From Massilia arenae (GTDB lineage: Bacteria > Pseudomonadota > Gammaproteobacteria > Burkholderiales > Burkholderiaceae_D), in NCBI RefSeq assembly GCF_008014745.1, contig NZ_VPFD01000004.1, forward strand, positions 183,151 through 247,150: a stretch of DNA of 64,000 nucleotides, given 5' to 3'. Under the pieces are notes generated by a model that searched no databases, was not told the origin of the DNA, and was given only the letters and a program-made list of their open reading frames with translations. Each line of letters starts with the position of its first letter. Positions within the stretch are counted from its first letter, which is position 1. Position numbers and translations under genes: made by a program. Positions 27,919 through 36,424 of the stretch are shown here, in pieces.

Positions 27919-29664
27919 TCAGTGAAAGCCGTGGAAGAAGTCGAGCAGGACCTGCGCCGTGATCTCGGCATCGTCGGCGGTCATGGTCTCGAGCGGATTG
28001 TGGCTGATGCCGCCGTTGCTGCAGCGGACGAACAGCATGGCGACCTCGGTCAGCTGCGCCATCCGCATCGCGTCATGGCCGGCGCCGGAGGGTAGCTCGA
28101 AGGACGGCAGGCCGGCGCGTTCGACCGCGGTCCCCAGTTGCGCCATCAGCCGCGGCGCGCAGGGCACGGCATCGATCTCGAGCAGCTTGTACAGTTTTTC
28201 CTGGATGCCGCGCCGCGCGCAGATGGCGCTGATCCCCGCGAGTATCTCGTCCACCGCCGCCAGCCGGGTTGCGTCGTCGGCGGCGCGGATGTCGAGCGAC
28301 AGGCGGCAGGCGCCGGGTATCACGTTGACCGAGCCGGCCGGCACTTCCAGCTGGCCGACCGTGCCCACCAGTGACGCCGGACCGCTGCAGCGGCTTTCCA
28401 CCAGCAGCACAATTTCAGCGGCGGCGGCGGCGGCATCGCGCCGCATGCCCATCGGCGTGGTGCCGGCGTGGCTGGCCACGCCCTTCAGTTCGACCAGGTA
28501 GCGCGAGCTGCCCGCGATCGCGCTCACCACGCCCAGCGGCAGGCCGCGCTCGAGCAGCACCGGTCCCTGCTCGATGTGCACCTCGACGAAGCCGAGCACC
28601 GTAGCGGGATCGCGTGCGATGGCAGGGATGGTGGCCGGATCGTGGCTGGCGGCCGCCAGCGCGTCGCGCAGAAGGATGCCGTCGGCGTCGCGCGCATCGA
28701 GCAGGGCCAGGTCGAAGCCGCCGGCCACCGCGCTGCTGCCGAGGAAGGTGCTGCGATAGCGCACGCCTTCTTCTTCAGCGAAGGCGATCACTTCGAGGTC
28801 GTAGGGCAGGCGCTCGCCGCGCTCGTGCAGCCGGCCGACCAGCGCAGTGGGCAGCAGGATGCCGAGCCGGCCGTCGTACTTACCGCCGTTGCGCACGGTG
28901 TCGTAGTGCGAGCCGGTGATCAGGGTCCTGGCGCCCGGCCGCGCGGCGGCGTAGCGGCCGACCACATTGCCGACGGCGTCGATGAGGACCGCCATGCCGG
29001 CCTCGCGCATCCAGCCGGCGATGGTCGCGGCGGTGCGCTGGTGGGCCGGCGTCATGTAGGCGCAGGTCAGGTCGGCGTCGCTGTCGCTGATGGCGCCGAG
29101 GGTTTCGCACCAGTCCATCACGGTGACGCCGATCGAGGGCTCGATGCCGAGCAGGGCATTGAGCCGGATCTCGGCGATGCGGTGCACCTGGCGCAGCGCT
29201 TCGCGCAGCTCGTCATCAAGCGTGTTGTCGAGGCGGCGCACGAAGGTGTCGATGATGGCTTGCCGCGTCAGGCCGCGTCCCGTCGGGCCTTTCACGGCCA
29301 GGATGAAGGGGAAGCCGAAACGTTCGTTGTACTGGGCGTTGAGCGCGTGCAGCCGGGCGTATTCGTCGGGTGTGCAGCGATCGAGGCCTGAACTGGCCTG
29401 TTCGCCGGTCGATTCGAGCGTCAGCTCGCCGGCGATGGCGGCCTTGCCTGCCAGCTCGGGGTGGGCGCGCAGCAGGCACAGCCTTTGCGCATCGGTTGCG
29501 CCGTCGACCGCCGCCTGCAAGGCCAGCTTGAGCGCTGCCAGGGTAGCGAAGGGGCGGGCGGCGGCGGCGCGCGCCGCGATCCAGGGTGAATGCTCGTAGA
29601 TGCCATGCAGCGCATTGGTGAAAGCGTCGGCATCGAGTTCGTTCAGCTCCTGGATCGTCGGCAT
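27919..29664 (-). CDS. Fused OHCU decarboxylase (UraD) / allantoate amidohydrolase (AllC)
   Basis: A 581-residue bifunctional protein. Residues 1-170 are OHCU decarboxylase, which gives S-allantoin from urate oxidation: MPTIQELNELDADAF, LLRAHPELAGKAA with the catalytic His, and NERFGFPFILAVKG. Residues 174-581 are an M20-type allantoate amidohydrolase with metal ligands in TGSHYDTVRNGGKYDG, AFAEEEGVRY, VHIEQGPVL and GISHNPLET. It catalyses two non-adjacent steps; allantoinase, and HIU hydrolase upstream of it, are not in the window. It is divergent from puuD across the lysR gene and probably cotranscribed with lysR. Confidence 0.9.
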   Translation of the reverse strand: MPTIQELNELDADAFTNALHGIYEHSPWIAARAAAARPFATLAALKLALQAAVDGATDAQRLCLLRAHPELAGKAAIAGELTLESTGEQASSGLDRCTPDEYARLHALNAQYNERFGFPFILAVKGPTGRGLTRQAIIDTFVRRLDNTLDDELREALRQVHRIAEIRLNALLGIEPSIGVTVMDWCETLGAISDSDADLTCAYMTPAHQRTAATIAGWMREAGMAVLIDAVGNVVGRYAAARPGARTLITGSHYDTVRNGGKYDGRLGILLPTALVGRLHERGERLPYDLEVIAFAEEEGVRYRSTFLGSSAVAGGFDLALLDARDADGILLRDALAAASHDPATIPAIARDPATVLGFVEVHIEQGPVLLERGLPLGVVSAIAGSSRYLVELKGVASHAGTTPMGMRRDAAAAAAEIVLLVESRCSGPASLVGTVGQLEVPAGSVNVIPGACRLSLDIRAADDATRLAAVDEILAGISAICARRGIQEKLYKLLEIDAVPCAPRLMAQLGTAVERAGLPSFELPSGAGHDAMRMAQLTEVAMLFVRCSNGGISHNPLETMTADDAEITAQVLLDFFHGFH

Positions 29665-29677
29665 CGTCTATTCCTGG

Positions 29678-30616
29678 CTATTCTTGATTGAGGGCCCTGG
29701 CCGCGCTGCTTACCTGGTCGCGCAGCCATTTGTGTTCGGTCGACTGGTGCACGCGCTGGTGCCACAGCTGGTAGAAGCGCATCGGCGGAAATTTGACCGG
29801 CACCGTGAAGCTCTTGAGCGGCAGCGTCTTTTCGAAGGCGCGGATGAACTGGCGGCCGGTCGTCAGCACCAGGTCGCTCTGGGTCAGCATATAGGGAATC
29901 ACGCCGAAATAGGGCGACTCGACCGCCACCCGGCGCTGCAGGCCATGGCGCTCGAGCCAGGCGTCGATCACGCCGTGGTAGCCCGGAAGCATCTGGGTCG
30001 GGGCCACGTGGGGCAGGTCGAGGTAATCCTCGAGCGTCATCGCGTCCGGCGCCGTGCGCCTGGCGTAGGGGCTGTCGGCGCGCATGGTGCAGATGATCGG
30101 GTCCTCGAACAGCTTGGACATGTGCAGGTGGGCGGGCGGCTCGTCCCAGTTGGCGATGACCAGGTCCATGTCGCCGTCGGACATCATGCGCAGGTAGTCC
30201 AGGCCAGGGCCGAGGGCGTGGATGACGACCTTGCTGCCGGGCGAGCCGCGCCGCAGCAGCGCCACCACGTTCGGCAGGAAGCGCGCGTCGAGATAGTCGG
30301 GGGCGGCGATGTGGAAGGTGCGCGTCGCCTGCTCGGGCACGAACGGCGCCTTGCGCACGAACAGGCTCTCGGCTTCGTCGAGGATGCGCTTGGCCGGCTT
30401 CAACAGGCTCTCGCCGTGCTGGGTCGGCACCATGCCGCGCGCGCCGCGCACCAGCAGCGGATCTCCGGTGAGCTCACGGAGTTTACGCAGCGAGGCCGAG
30501 ATCGAGGGCTGCGGCTGGTTCAGCTTGAGCGCCACCCGCGAGACGTTCTTCTCCACCAGCAGCAGGTAGAGGATGCGGATCAGGTGCAGGTCGAGGTTGC
30601 GGGGCAGGCTGGACAT
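29678..30616 (-). CDS. LysR-type regulator of the urate/ureide genes (inferred)
   Basis: A 312-residue LTTR with a NodD/PnrR-like HTH (LDLHLIRILYLLLVEKNVSR, then NQPQPSISASLRKLRELTGD) and an effector domain from about 95 on. It sits between puuD (divergent) and uraD-allC (same strand, 13 bases downstream), the typical position of a local LTTR. Nested inverted repeats lie between it and puuD. I chose the ATG at 30616; a TTG at 30646 would add ten residues. Effector, perhaps urate or allantoin, is inference. Confidence 0.85.
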   Translation of the reverse strand: MSSLPRNLDLHLIRILYLLLVEKNVSRVALKLNQPQPSISASLRKLRELTGDPLLVRGARGMVPTQHGESLLKPAKRILDEAESLFVRKAPFVPEQATRTFHIAAPDYLDARFLPNVVALLRRGSPGSKVVIHALGPGLDYLRMMSDGDMDLVIANWDEPPAHLHMSKLFEDPIICTMRADSPYARRTAPDAMTLEDYLDLPHVAPTQMLPGYHGVIDAWLERHGLQRRVAVESPYFGVIPYMLTQSDLVLTTGRQFIRAFEKTLPLKSFTVPVKFPPMRFYQLWHQRVHQSTEHKWLRDQVSSAARALNQE

Positions 30617-30662
30617 CGCAAGCGGCCGAGGTGGCACGTATATCAAGGAGGATATGTTGAAT

Positions 30663-30703
30663 ATACGCTAAATTTCATGTCGCAGAAATTGGAATCAGCG
30701 TAT
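30663..30703. promoter_or_regulatory. Nested inverted repeats in the lysR-puuD intergenic region
   Basis: Outer arms ATACGC (30663-30668) and GCGTAT (30698-30703) enclose inner arms AATTTC (30671-30676) and GAAATT (30685-30690). The whole 41-base element is centred 47-87 bases before puuD and upstream of lysR. It is a candidate double binding site for the adjacent LysR protein. Confidence 0.55.
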
Positions 30704-30749
30704 CTTCGATCCATCTCAGCTGCACCGCGTTCATTCTCAAGGGAAGCCC

Positions 30750-31994
30750 ATGTTCGACACCGGATACCTGGCGCCATATGCTTTGGAGTGGTTCAACCTG
30801 CTGCTGCGCTGGCTGCACATCATCACCGGCATCGCCTGGATCGGCGCCTCCTTCTATTTCGTCTGGCTCGACAACACGATCAAGCCGCCGGCGCCCGGCT
30901 CGGACCTGGAGCGCAAGGGCGTGTCCGGCGAACTATGGGCGGTGCACGGCGGCGGCTTCTACAACCCGCAGAAATACCTGGTGGCGCCCGCCGAGCTGCC
31001 GCCGGAACTGCACTGGTTCAAGTGGGAAGCCTATTCCACCTGGCTCTCGGGATTTGCGCTGCTGGTGGTCGTCTACTACCTGAACGCGAAGGCGATGATG
31101 GTCGACCGCAGCGTGGCCGACCTCACGAGCTGGCAGGCGGTCGGCATCGGCATCGGCAGCCTGGTGGTCGGCTGGATCGTCTACGACCTGCTGTGCCGGT
31201 CGAAGCTGGTGCAGCACCAGCTGGCGTTCGGCGCCACCGTCTGGCTGCTGCTGGTCGGCAGCAGCTGGGTGCTCACCCACCTGCTCAGCGGCCGCGCCGC
31301 CTACCTGCACGTGGGCGCGATGATCGGCACCATCATGGTGGCCAATGTGGCGATGCTGATCATTCCCGGCCAGCGCAAGATGGTGAACGCCATGCTGGCG
31401 GGCGAGAAGCCCGACCCGAGCCATGGCATCAAGGCCAAGCAGCGCAGTGTCCACAACAATTATTTCACCCTGCCGGTGCTGTTCATCATGATCAGCAACC
31501 ACTATGCGATGACCTACAACCATCCGCATGCCTGGGCGGTGCTGGGCGTGATCATGCTGGCTGGGGTCTTGATCCGTCACTTCTTCAACCTGCGCCACAA
31601 GGGCCGCATCGAATGGCGGTATCCGGCCGCGGGCGTGGCGCTGCTGCTGGCATTGGCGGTCGTGCTGGCGCCGGCGCCGCGCGCCAGCGCCGATCCCGCA
31701 GCGGCGGCCGGCGTGGACGCCGCCGCGCGCTTCGCCGCGGTGCGCACGATCATGGACCAGCGCTGCGTGTCCTGCCATGCGCAGCAGCCGACGCAAGCCG
31801 GTTTCGCCGCGGCGCCGGGCGGCGTGATGCTCCACACGCCGGAGCTGGTGAGCCAGCATGCGGCCCGCATCTACCAGCAGACAGTGCAACTGAAGGCCAT
31901 GCCGCTGGCGAATCTCACTCACATGACCGATGCCGAACGCGCCCAGGTGGGGGCCTGGTTCGAGGCCGGCGCTGGCACAGGAAAGGCTCCATGA
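30750..31994 (+). CDS. puuD: Membrane urate oxidase PuuD with C-terminal cytochrome c
   Basis: A 414-residue inner-membrane protein. About eight hydrophobic segments form the DUF989/urate hydroxylase domain (residues 1-320), starting FNLLLRWLHIITGIAWIGAS and including FYNPQKYLVAPAELP. The C-terminal 90 residues are a cytochrome c domain with the haem motif CVSCH, in the periplasm. PuuD oxidises urate to 5-hydroxyisourate and passes electrons to the respiratory chain instead of making peroxide. RBS AAGGGAAG lies 7 bases upstream. Its stop overlaps the following M20 gene. Confidence 0.93.
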   Translation: MFDTGYLAPYALEWFNLLLRWLHIITGIAWIGASFYFVWLDNTIKPPAPGSDLERKGVSGELWAVHGGGFYNPQKYLVAPAELPPELHWFKWEAYSTWLSGFALLVVVYYLNAKAMMVDRSVADLTSWQAVGIGIGSLVVGWIVYDLLCRSKLVQHQLAFGATVWLLLVGSSWVLTHLLSGRAAYLHVGAMIGTIMVANVAMLIIPGQRKMVNAMLAGEKPDPSHGIKAKQRSVHNNYFTLPVLFIMISNHYAMTYNHPHAWAVLGVIMLAGVLIRHFFNLRHKGRIEWRYPAAGVALLLALAVVLAPAPRASADPAAAAGVDAAARFAAVRTIMDQRCVSCHAQQPTQAGFAAAPGGVMLHTPELVSQHAARIYQQTVQLKAMPLANLTHMTDAERAQVGAWFEAGAGTGKAP

Positions 31995-33232
31995 ACAATC
32001 CCTTGCATGACCGCGTCACCGGCTGGATCGACGCGCACTTCGACGAACAGGTCGCCTTCTTGCAGGAGGTGGTGCGGATTCCAACCGATACGCCGCCGGG
32101 CAATAACGCGCCGCATGCCGAGGCGGTGGCGGACATGCTGGAGGCCGCCGGCTGGCCGGTCGAGCGCCACGCGGTGCCGGCGCCGGACGTGCGTGACCAC
32201 GGCCTGGAAAGCATCACCAACCTGATCGTGCGCCGTCCGTACGGCGCCGGCGGCCCGACGCTGGCGCTGAACGCCCACGGCGACGTGGTGCCGCCGGGCG
32301 AGGGCTGGACCCGGCCGCCGTATGGCGCAGTGATCGAGGACGGCTATCTGTACGGGCGCGCGGCGGCGGTTTCGAAGAGCGACTTCGCCACCTATGTGTT
32401 CGCGACCCGCGCGCTGGAGGCGCTGGGAGTGCCCTTATCGGGCGCGGTCGAACTGCACTTCACCTACGACGAGGAAGTCGGCGGCCTGCTGGGGCCGGGC
32501 CGGCTGCTGGCCCAGGGCCTCACCCGGCCCGACTACGTGATCGCCGCCGGCTTCGGCTACGGCATCGTCACCGCCCACAACGCCTGCCTGCAGCTGGAAG
32601 TGACCGTGCACGGCAGGGCGGGGCATGGCGCGATGCCGGAAACAGCGGTCGACGCGCTGCAGGCCGCGAGCAAGGTACTGAATGCGATTTACGATGAGTT
32701 GCCGGCGCTGAAGAAGATCCGCAGCGCCGTGGCAGGCATCGGTTCGCCGACCATGATCGTCGGCCGCATCGACGGCGGGACCAATACCAATGTGGTGCCG
32801 GGAAAGGTCGTGTTGCGCATGGACCGACGCATGATCCCGGAAGAAGACCCGGCGACGGTGGAGGCACAGGTGCGCGCCCTGATCGAGGAAGCGGTGCGTG
32901 GCTTGCCCGGAATTCGCCTCGAGATCCGGCGCCTGCTGCTGTCGCAGGCGCTGCGGCCCTTGCCGGGCGTGGCGCCATTGGTGGAAAGCCTGCAACGTCA
33001 TGGTCGCGCGATCATGGGCGAGGAGATTCCCGCGCACGGCACGCCGCTGTATGCGGATGCGCGGCTGTACGGCGAATATGGCATCCCGGCGGTGCTGTAT
33101 GGCGCTGGACCGCGCACGGTGGAAGAGTCGAATGCCAAGAAGGCCGACGAGCGGTTGCTGCTGGAGGATTTGCGCAAGGCGACCAAGGTGGTGGCCTTGA
33201 CCCTGCTGGATTTTCTCGGCCCACGGCCCTGA
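31991..33232 (+). CDS. M20-family amidohydrolase/deacylase of unknown substrate
   Basis: A 413-residue zinc-peptidase-superfamily enzyme related to ArgE/DapE. Metal ligand His and Asp are in TLALNAHGDVVPPGEGW near 90. Catalytic Glu pair is in HFTYDEEVGGLLGPGR near 155. The usual bridging-Asp loop (GRGAxD) reads YGRAAAVSKSDFATY, so the canonical Asp is replaced. The dimerisation domain contains TVHGRAGHGAMPETAVDAL. The ATG overlaps the puuD stop by 4 bases, so it is coupled to urate oxidation. A ureide or carbamoyl substrate is plausible but unproven. The open frame upstream is a shadow of puuD. Confidence 0.8.
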   Translation: MNNPLHDRVTGWIDAHFDEQVAFLQEVVRIPTDTPPGNNAPHAEAVADMLEAAGWPVERHAVPAPDVRDHGLESITNLIVRRPYGAGGPTLALNAHGDVVPPGEGWTRPPYGAVIEDGYLYGRAAAVSKSDFATYVFATRALEALGVPLSGAVELHFTYDEEVGGLLGPGRLLAQGLTRPDYVIAAGFGYGIVTAHNACLQLEVTVHGRAGHGAMPETAVDALQAASKVLNAIYDELPALKKIRSAVAGIGSPTMIVGRIDGGTNTNVVPGKVVLRMDRRMIPEEDPATVEAQVRALIEEAVRGLPGIRLEIRRLLLSQALRPLPGVAPLVESLQRHGRAIMGEEIPAHGTPLYADARLYGEYGIPAVLYGAGPRTVEESNAKKADERLLLEDLRKATKVVALTLLDFLGPRP

Positions 33233-33267
33233 AAAACCGCCGACCTGATTCTATCGCTGGCTCCAAA

Positions 33268-33372
33268 ACGTCGTTCCCGCGGAGGCGGGAACCTAAGTCA
33301 TTTAGCGCGCCACATAGTCAAGCGAAGCGGCAAAGCTGAAGACTTGGGTTCCCGCCTGCGCGGGAACGACGG
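33268..33372. repeat. REP-like double inverted repeat, copy 2
   Basis: Arms at 33268-33299 and 33341-33370 are imperfect reverse complements (about 30 bases each) around a 41-base centre. Each has the inner dyad TTCCCGC-N4-GCGGGAA and the AAGT/ACTT end seen in copy 1 at 12953. It lies between two convergent genes and may act as a transcript end. Confidence 0.85.
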
Positions 33373-33386
33373 ATCAGCGGTGCGGA

Positions 33387-35759
33387 TTACTTCTGCTTGA
33401 GCGAACGCTCAAACAGCTCATGAATCCGGCGGTACTGGTCATACCACGCTTCCGGCTGCACATAGCCGTGACGTTCCAGCGGATAGCTCGCTAGTTCCCA
33501 CTTGTCCTTCTTCATCTCGATCAGGCGCTGCGCCATGCGCACCGAGTCCTGATAGAACACGTTATCGTCGATCATGCCGTGCGAGATCAGCAGGTGGCCT
33601 TTCAGGTTCTGCGCGTACTCGATCGGCGACGACTTCTTGTACGCCTCGGGATCGATGTCCGGGGTGTTCAGGATGTTGGCGGTGTACTCGTGGTTGTAGG
33701 TGGTCCAGTCGGTCACCGGGCGCAGCGCGGCGCCGGCCTTGAAGGTGTCCGGTGCGCGCATCAGGGCCATGAAGGTCATGAAGCCGCCGTAGCTGCCGCC
33801 ATAGATGCCGACGTTGGCGGCGTCGCCCTGGTGCTGATTCACCATGTACTTGACGCCGTCGACGTAGTCTTCCAGTTCCGGATGGCCCATCTGGCGGTAG
33901 ATCGCGGTGCGCCACTTGCTGCCGTAGCCTTTCGAGGCGCGGAAGTCCATGTCGAGCACCACGTAGCCGTTCTGCACCAGCAGGTTGTGGAACATCTGCT
34001 CGCGGAAGTAGTTCGGATAACGCTTGCTGACGTTCTGCAGGTAGCCGGCGCCGTGCACGAACATCACGACCGGATACTTCTTGCCCGGCTCGAGCTGGGC
34101 CGGACGATACAGCTTGGCCCACACCGGATCGCCGCCGGCGCTGGAAGGCACGGCCACGTACTGCGGCTCGATCCACTCGCGCGCCTTGAATTCCGGGGTG
34201 CGGGTGTCGGTCAGCTTGCTGGCCTCGCCGCCCGAGACTGGCACGGTCGCGATCTGGATCGGGGTGTAGCTGGACGACCAGTGCACCAGCAGCTTCTTCT
34301 CGTCCGGCGACAGCGCGAACTTCTCGACGCCATCGAGCCTGGTCACTTCGCGTACGTTGCCGCCGTTGGCGTTGACTGCGCAGACTTCGTAGTCGCCCGG
34401 GGTCTCGCGGTTGCACAGCATGTAGGCGGTGCTGCCGTCATAGGTCCAGCGCACGTCGCTGGCTTCCCACTTGCCCGTGGTCAGGGCGCGCGGCGCGGCG
34501 GCCGTGGCGCTGTCCTTGGTGTACAGGTGCGAGTAGCCGCTTTCTTCGGACAGGTACCACAGCGTGCGGTTGTCCGGCAGCCAGCCGAATTCGGCGTTGT
34601 CGTAGTTGACCCAGGCGCCGTCGGTCAGGCGATGCAGGGGTTTCAGGGTCGCAGCACCCAGGTCGACGCTGGCGATCCAGCGGTCCTTGTTGTCCACCGC
34701 GCGCAGCATGACGGCGACGTTGGCGCCATTGGCGCTCCAGTCGATCGCGTTGCGGCCGCCCGAGACGACTACAGGGCGGTTGCCCTTGAGCGGATCTTTC
34801 TTGGCGGCGGCGCGCAGCTCGGCCAGCGGGTCGGTGGTGATGCCCGGCAGGACGTCGAAGGCGATGTCCTGCAGCTTGTTGGTGCGCAAATCGACCAGTT
34901 TCAGTGCGTGCGGCACCGGCATGTTGCGTCCGACGCGGGTGCGCACGTCTTCGGTCTCCTCGAAGCCCGACTCGTTCACGTAGCGCGGCATCTTGCCGGC
35001 GCGGCCTTTGTCGGCGCCTTTGGCGGCGGTGACCACCAGCAGCCAGCGGCCGTCGGGCGACAGCGAGCTGCCTTCGATGGTGACCTTGTCGCCCAGGTAG
35101 ATCTGGTTCGGCGCCATTGAGGCGTCGGCGCGGCGCAGTTCATCGGTGCGGGCGCGCAGGGCGTCGCGGTCATCCTTCTGGCGCTTGAGGTGCTCGATCA
35201 GGCGCAGTTCGGTCGAACGGTAGGGATCTTCTTCAGGCGCGTTCGGGTCCTTGGCGGCGCGCGGCAGGGCGGCCGGGCCGGTAACCTTGCTGGTGCGGTC
35301 CCACACATACCAGTCATTGCCGACGCGGTACTGGACCGCGCGTTCGTCCGCCGTGTACTGGGCGGCGGTGATGCGGCTGGCGCCGCGCGTCACCTGGACC
35401 AGCTGGCCCGACTTGAGGTCGCGCTCGAACAGGTCGTTATTGCGCAGGACCAGCATGCGGCTGTTGTTGCGGTTGTAGACGACCTCGGCGCTGTCGACCT
35501 TCGGCAGCTCGGCGTCCTTTACCAGCTGGGCCTTGCCGGCCGCGACCTGGAACACGTCACGCACCGGCGAACCGGTGCGCTTCTGCTTGTAGTACACCTG
35601 CTTGCCGTCCCAGCTGAACCAGGCGTCTTCCACCGGGGTGCCGATCCAGTCTGGATGGCTCATGGCCTGGTCGAGGGTGATTGGAGTGGATGCCGCCGCC
35701 GGCAGCGCGATCAGTGCGGCGAAGGAGGCCGCAAACAGGGTAAGTGCAGGTGTTCGCAT
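33387..35759 (-). CDS. Secreted S9-family prolyl oligopeptidase/dipeptidyl peptidase
   Basis: A 790-residue exported serine peptidase. The signal peptide is MRTPALTLFAASFAALIA, cut near PAAAS. A beta-propeller (about 40-530, with many WD/Kelch-like strands such as SPDGRWLLVV and LSPDEKKLLV) gates the C-terminal alpha/beta hydrolase domain. The catalytic triad is Ser in YGGSYGGFMTFMAL, Asp in LISHGMIDDNVF and His in YPLERHGYVQPE. I chose the ATG at 35759, where the signal peptide begins. It releases dipeptides or oligopeptides in the periplasm. Monocistronic. Confidence 0.92.
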   Translation of the reverse strand: MRTPALTLFAASFAALIALPAAASTPITLDQAMSHPDWIGTPVEDAWFSWDGKQVYYKQKRTGSPVRDVFQVAAGKAQLVKDAELPKVDSAEVVYNRNNSRMLVLRNNDLFERDLKSGQLVQVTRGASRITAAQYTADERAVQYRVGNDWYVWDRTSKVTGPAALPRAAKDPNAPEEDPYRSTELRLIEHLKRQKDDRDALRARTDELRRADASMAPNQIYLGDKVTIEGSSLSPDGRWLLVVTAAKGADKGRAGKMPRYVNESGFEETEDVRTRVGRNMPVPHALKLVDLRTNKLQDIAFDVLPGITTDPLAELRAAAKKDPLKGNRPVVVSGGRNAIDWSANGANVAVMLRAVDNKDRWIASVDLGAATLKPLHRLTDGAWVNYDNAEFGWLPDNRTLWYLSEESGYSHLYTKDSATAAAPRALTTGKWEASDVRWTYDGSTAYMLCNRETPGDYEVCAVNANGGNVREVTRLDGVEKFALSPDEKKLLVHWSSSYTPIQIATVPVSGGEASKLTDTRTPEFKAREWIEPQYVAVPSSAGGDPVWAKLYRPAQLEPGKKYPVVMFVHGAGYLQNVSKRYPNYFREQMFHNLLVQNGYVVLDMDFRASKGYGSKWRTAIYRQMGHPELEDYVDGVKYMVNQHQGDAANVGIYGGSYGGFMTFMALMRAPDTFKAGAALRPVTDWTTYNHEYTANILNTPDIDPEAYKKSSPIEYAQNLKGHLLISHGMIDDNVFYQDSVRMAQRLIEMKKDKWELASYPLERHGYVQPEAWYDQYRRIHELFERSLKQK

Positions 35760-35883
35760 GTAGAGTCTGATGAGTGAAGAGTGGCTTGGTTGCCAGTAAT
35801 GCTCGCGAGAAATGCGCATGCATTCTAGCGCAGGCACTCATCAGGACTGCGGAATGTGACAGGTTTTTTTTGCTGTAAAGACA

Positions 35884-35915
35884 AGCGCCGGCGGTGCGTA
35901 AGTACGGCCGGCGCT
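35884..35915 (-). terminator. Hairpin closing the tiny-ORF transcript
   Basis: A perfect 9-bp stem (AGCGCCGGC/GCCGGCGCT, loop of 14) lies 50 bases past the second tiny ORF. On the minus strand it is followed by a modest T-rich stretch (TTGTCTTT), so termination strength is uncertain. Confidence 0.5.
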
Positions 35916-35965
35916 GGATATGGAGCGGGTTTCGCGACGCTAGTGCGCCGCAATGAGCCCCTGTA

Positions 35966-36073
35966 TTACATGGCCTTGAACGGGCCTTTTGGCGGACGCG
36001 GCAGGAACATGGAGACGCGTGCGGCCACGGCGACGACGGCTAGGGCGATGGTAATGTATTCGAGCGGATGCAT
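35966..36073 (-). CDS. Tiny membrane-type protein, 35 residues
   Basis: Begins MHPLEYITIALAVVAVAARV and ends PPKGPFKAM. It has one hydrophobic segment (residues 5-24) and a basic, Pro-rich tail, so it fits a single-pass membrane peptide. It starts 3 bases after the stop of the preceding tiny ORF, on the same strand, with a GGGG stretch as possible ribosome-binding site. No known family recognised. Support is positional: tandem ORFs, RBS, promoter and terminator-like hairpin form a coherent small unit. Confidence 0.5.
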   Translation of the reverse strand: MHPLEYITIALAVVAVAARVSMFLPRPPKGPFKAM

Positions 36074-36076
36074 GGA

Positions 36077-36193
36077 TTAACCCCGCACTGCCGGAGCGTA
36101 GCCGCCGTGAGCGACGTACAGGTCTTGCGAGAAGCTGCGGATGGCCGAGATGGCTGCCGCGAAGAAGCTGGTGCGTTGGATAGCTGCAGTCAT
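36077..36193 (-). CDS. Tiny protein, 38 residues, with strong RBS
   Basis: Begins MTAAIQRTSFFAAAISAIRS and ends YVAHGGYAPAVRG. The first 20 residues can form an amphipathic helix; the tail is Gly/Tyr-rich. AGGGGA lies 7 bases before the ATG on the minus strand, and a good promoter lies about 40 bases upstream. I do not recognise it. Translation is likelier for this ORF than for the one after it because of the RBS. Confidence 0.55.
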   Translation of the reverse strand: MTAAIQRTSFFAAAISAIRSFSQDLYVAHGGYAPAVRG

Positions 36194-36232
36194 AATTGTT
36201 CCCCTGAGATAAATACTTCGATGTTGCGTTGC

Positions 36233-36260
36233 AGTATAGGGGTGCCGTCGTCATAAACAA
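36233..36260 (-). promoter_or_regulatory. Sigma-70-type promoter for the tiny ORFs
   Basis: On the minus strand, TTGTTT (plus 36255-36260), a 16-base spacer and TATACT (plus 36233-36238). The predicted start is about 30 bases upstream of the strong RBS. Confidence 0.55.
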
Positions 36261-36424
36261 ACTTTAGATTTGTGATTCCAGCGATTCACGGCGTGAATGG
36301 TTATGAAGTTGCCTCTATGCAAGATATTCGAAATACGTATACCTTGGGCATCGGGCTTTGCATAAGAGGGGCTAGAGCATTCAGCGGCCGCAACGCTGGT
36401 GCGAATCTTGCATGTCGTAAGCAC

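Noticed and set aside
29600..31990. Upstream extension of the M20 hydrolase frame to 1210 codons
   Set aside because: The extension runs through lysR and puuD in other frames and has no homology; the ATGA overlap with puuD marks the true start.
35860..35875. T8 run as a plus-strand terminator
   Set aside because: No stable GC hairpin directly precedes it on the plus strand, and no plus-strand gene ends there.
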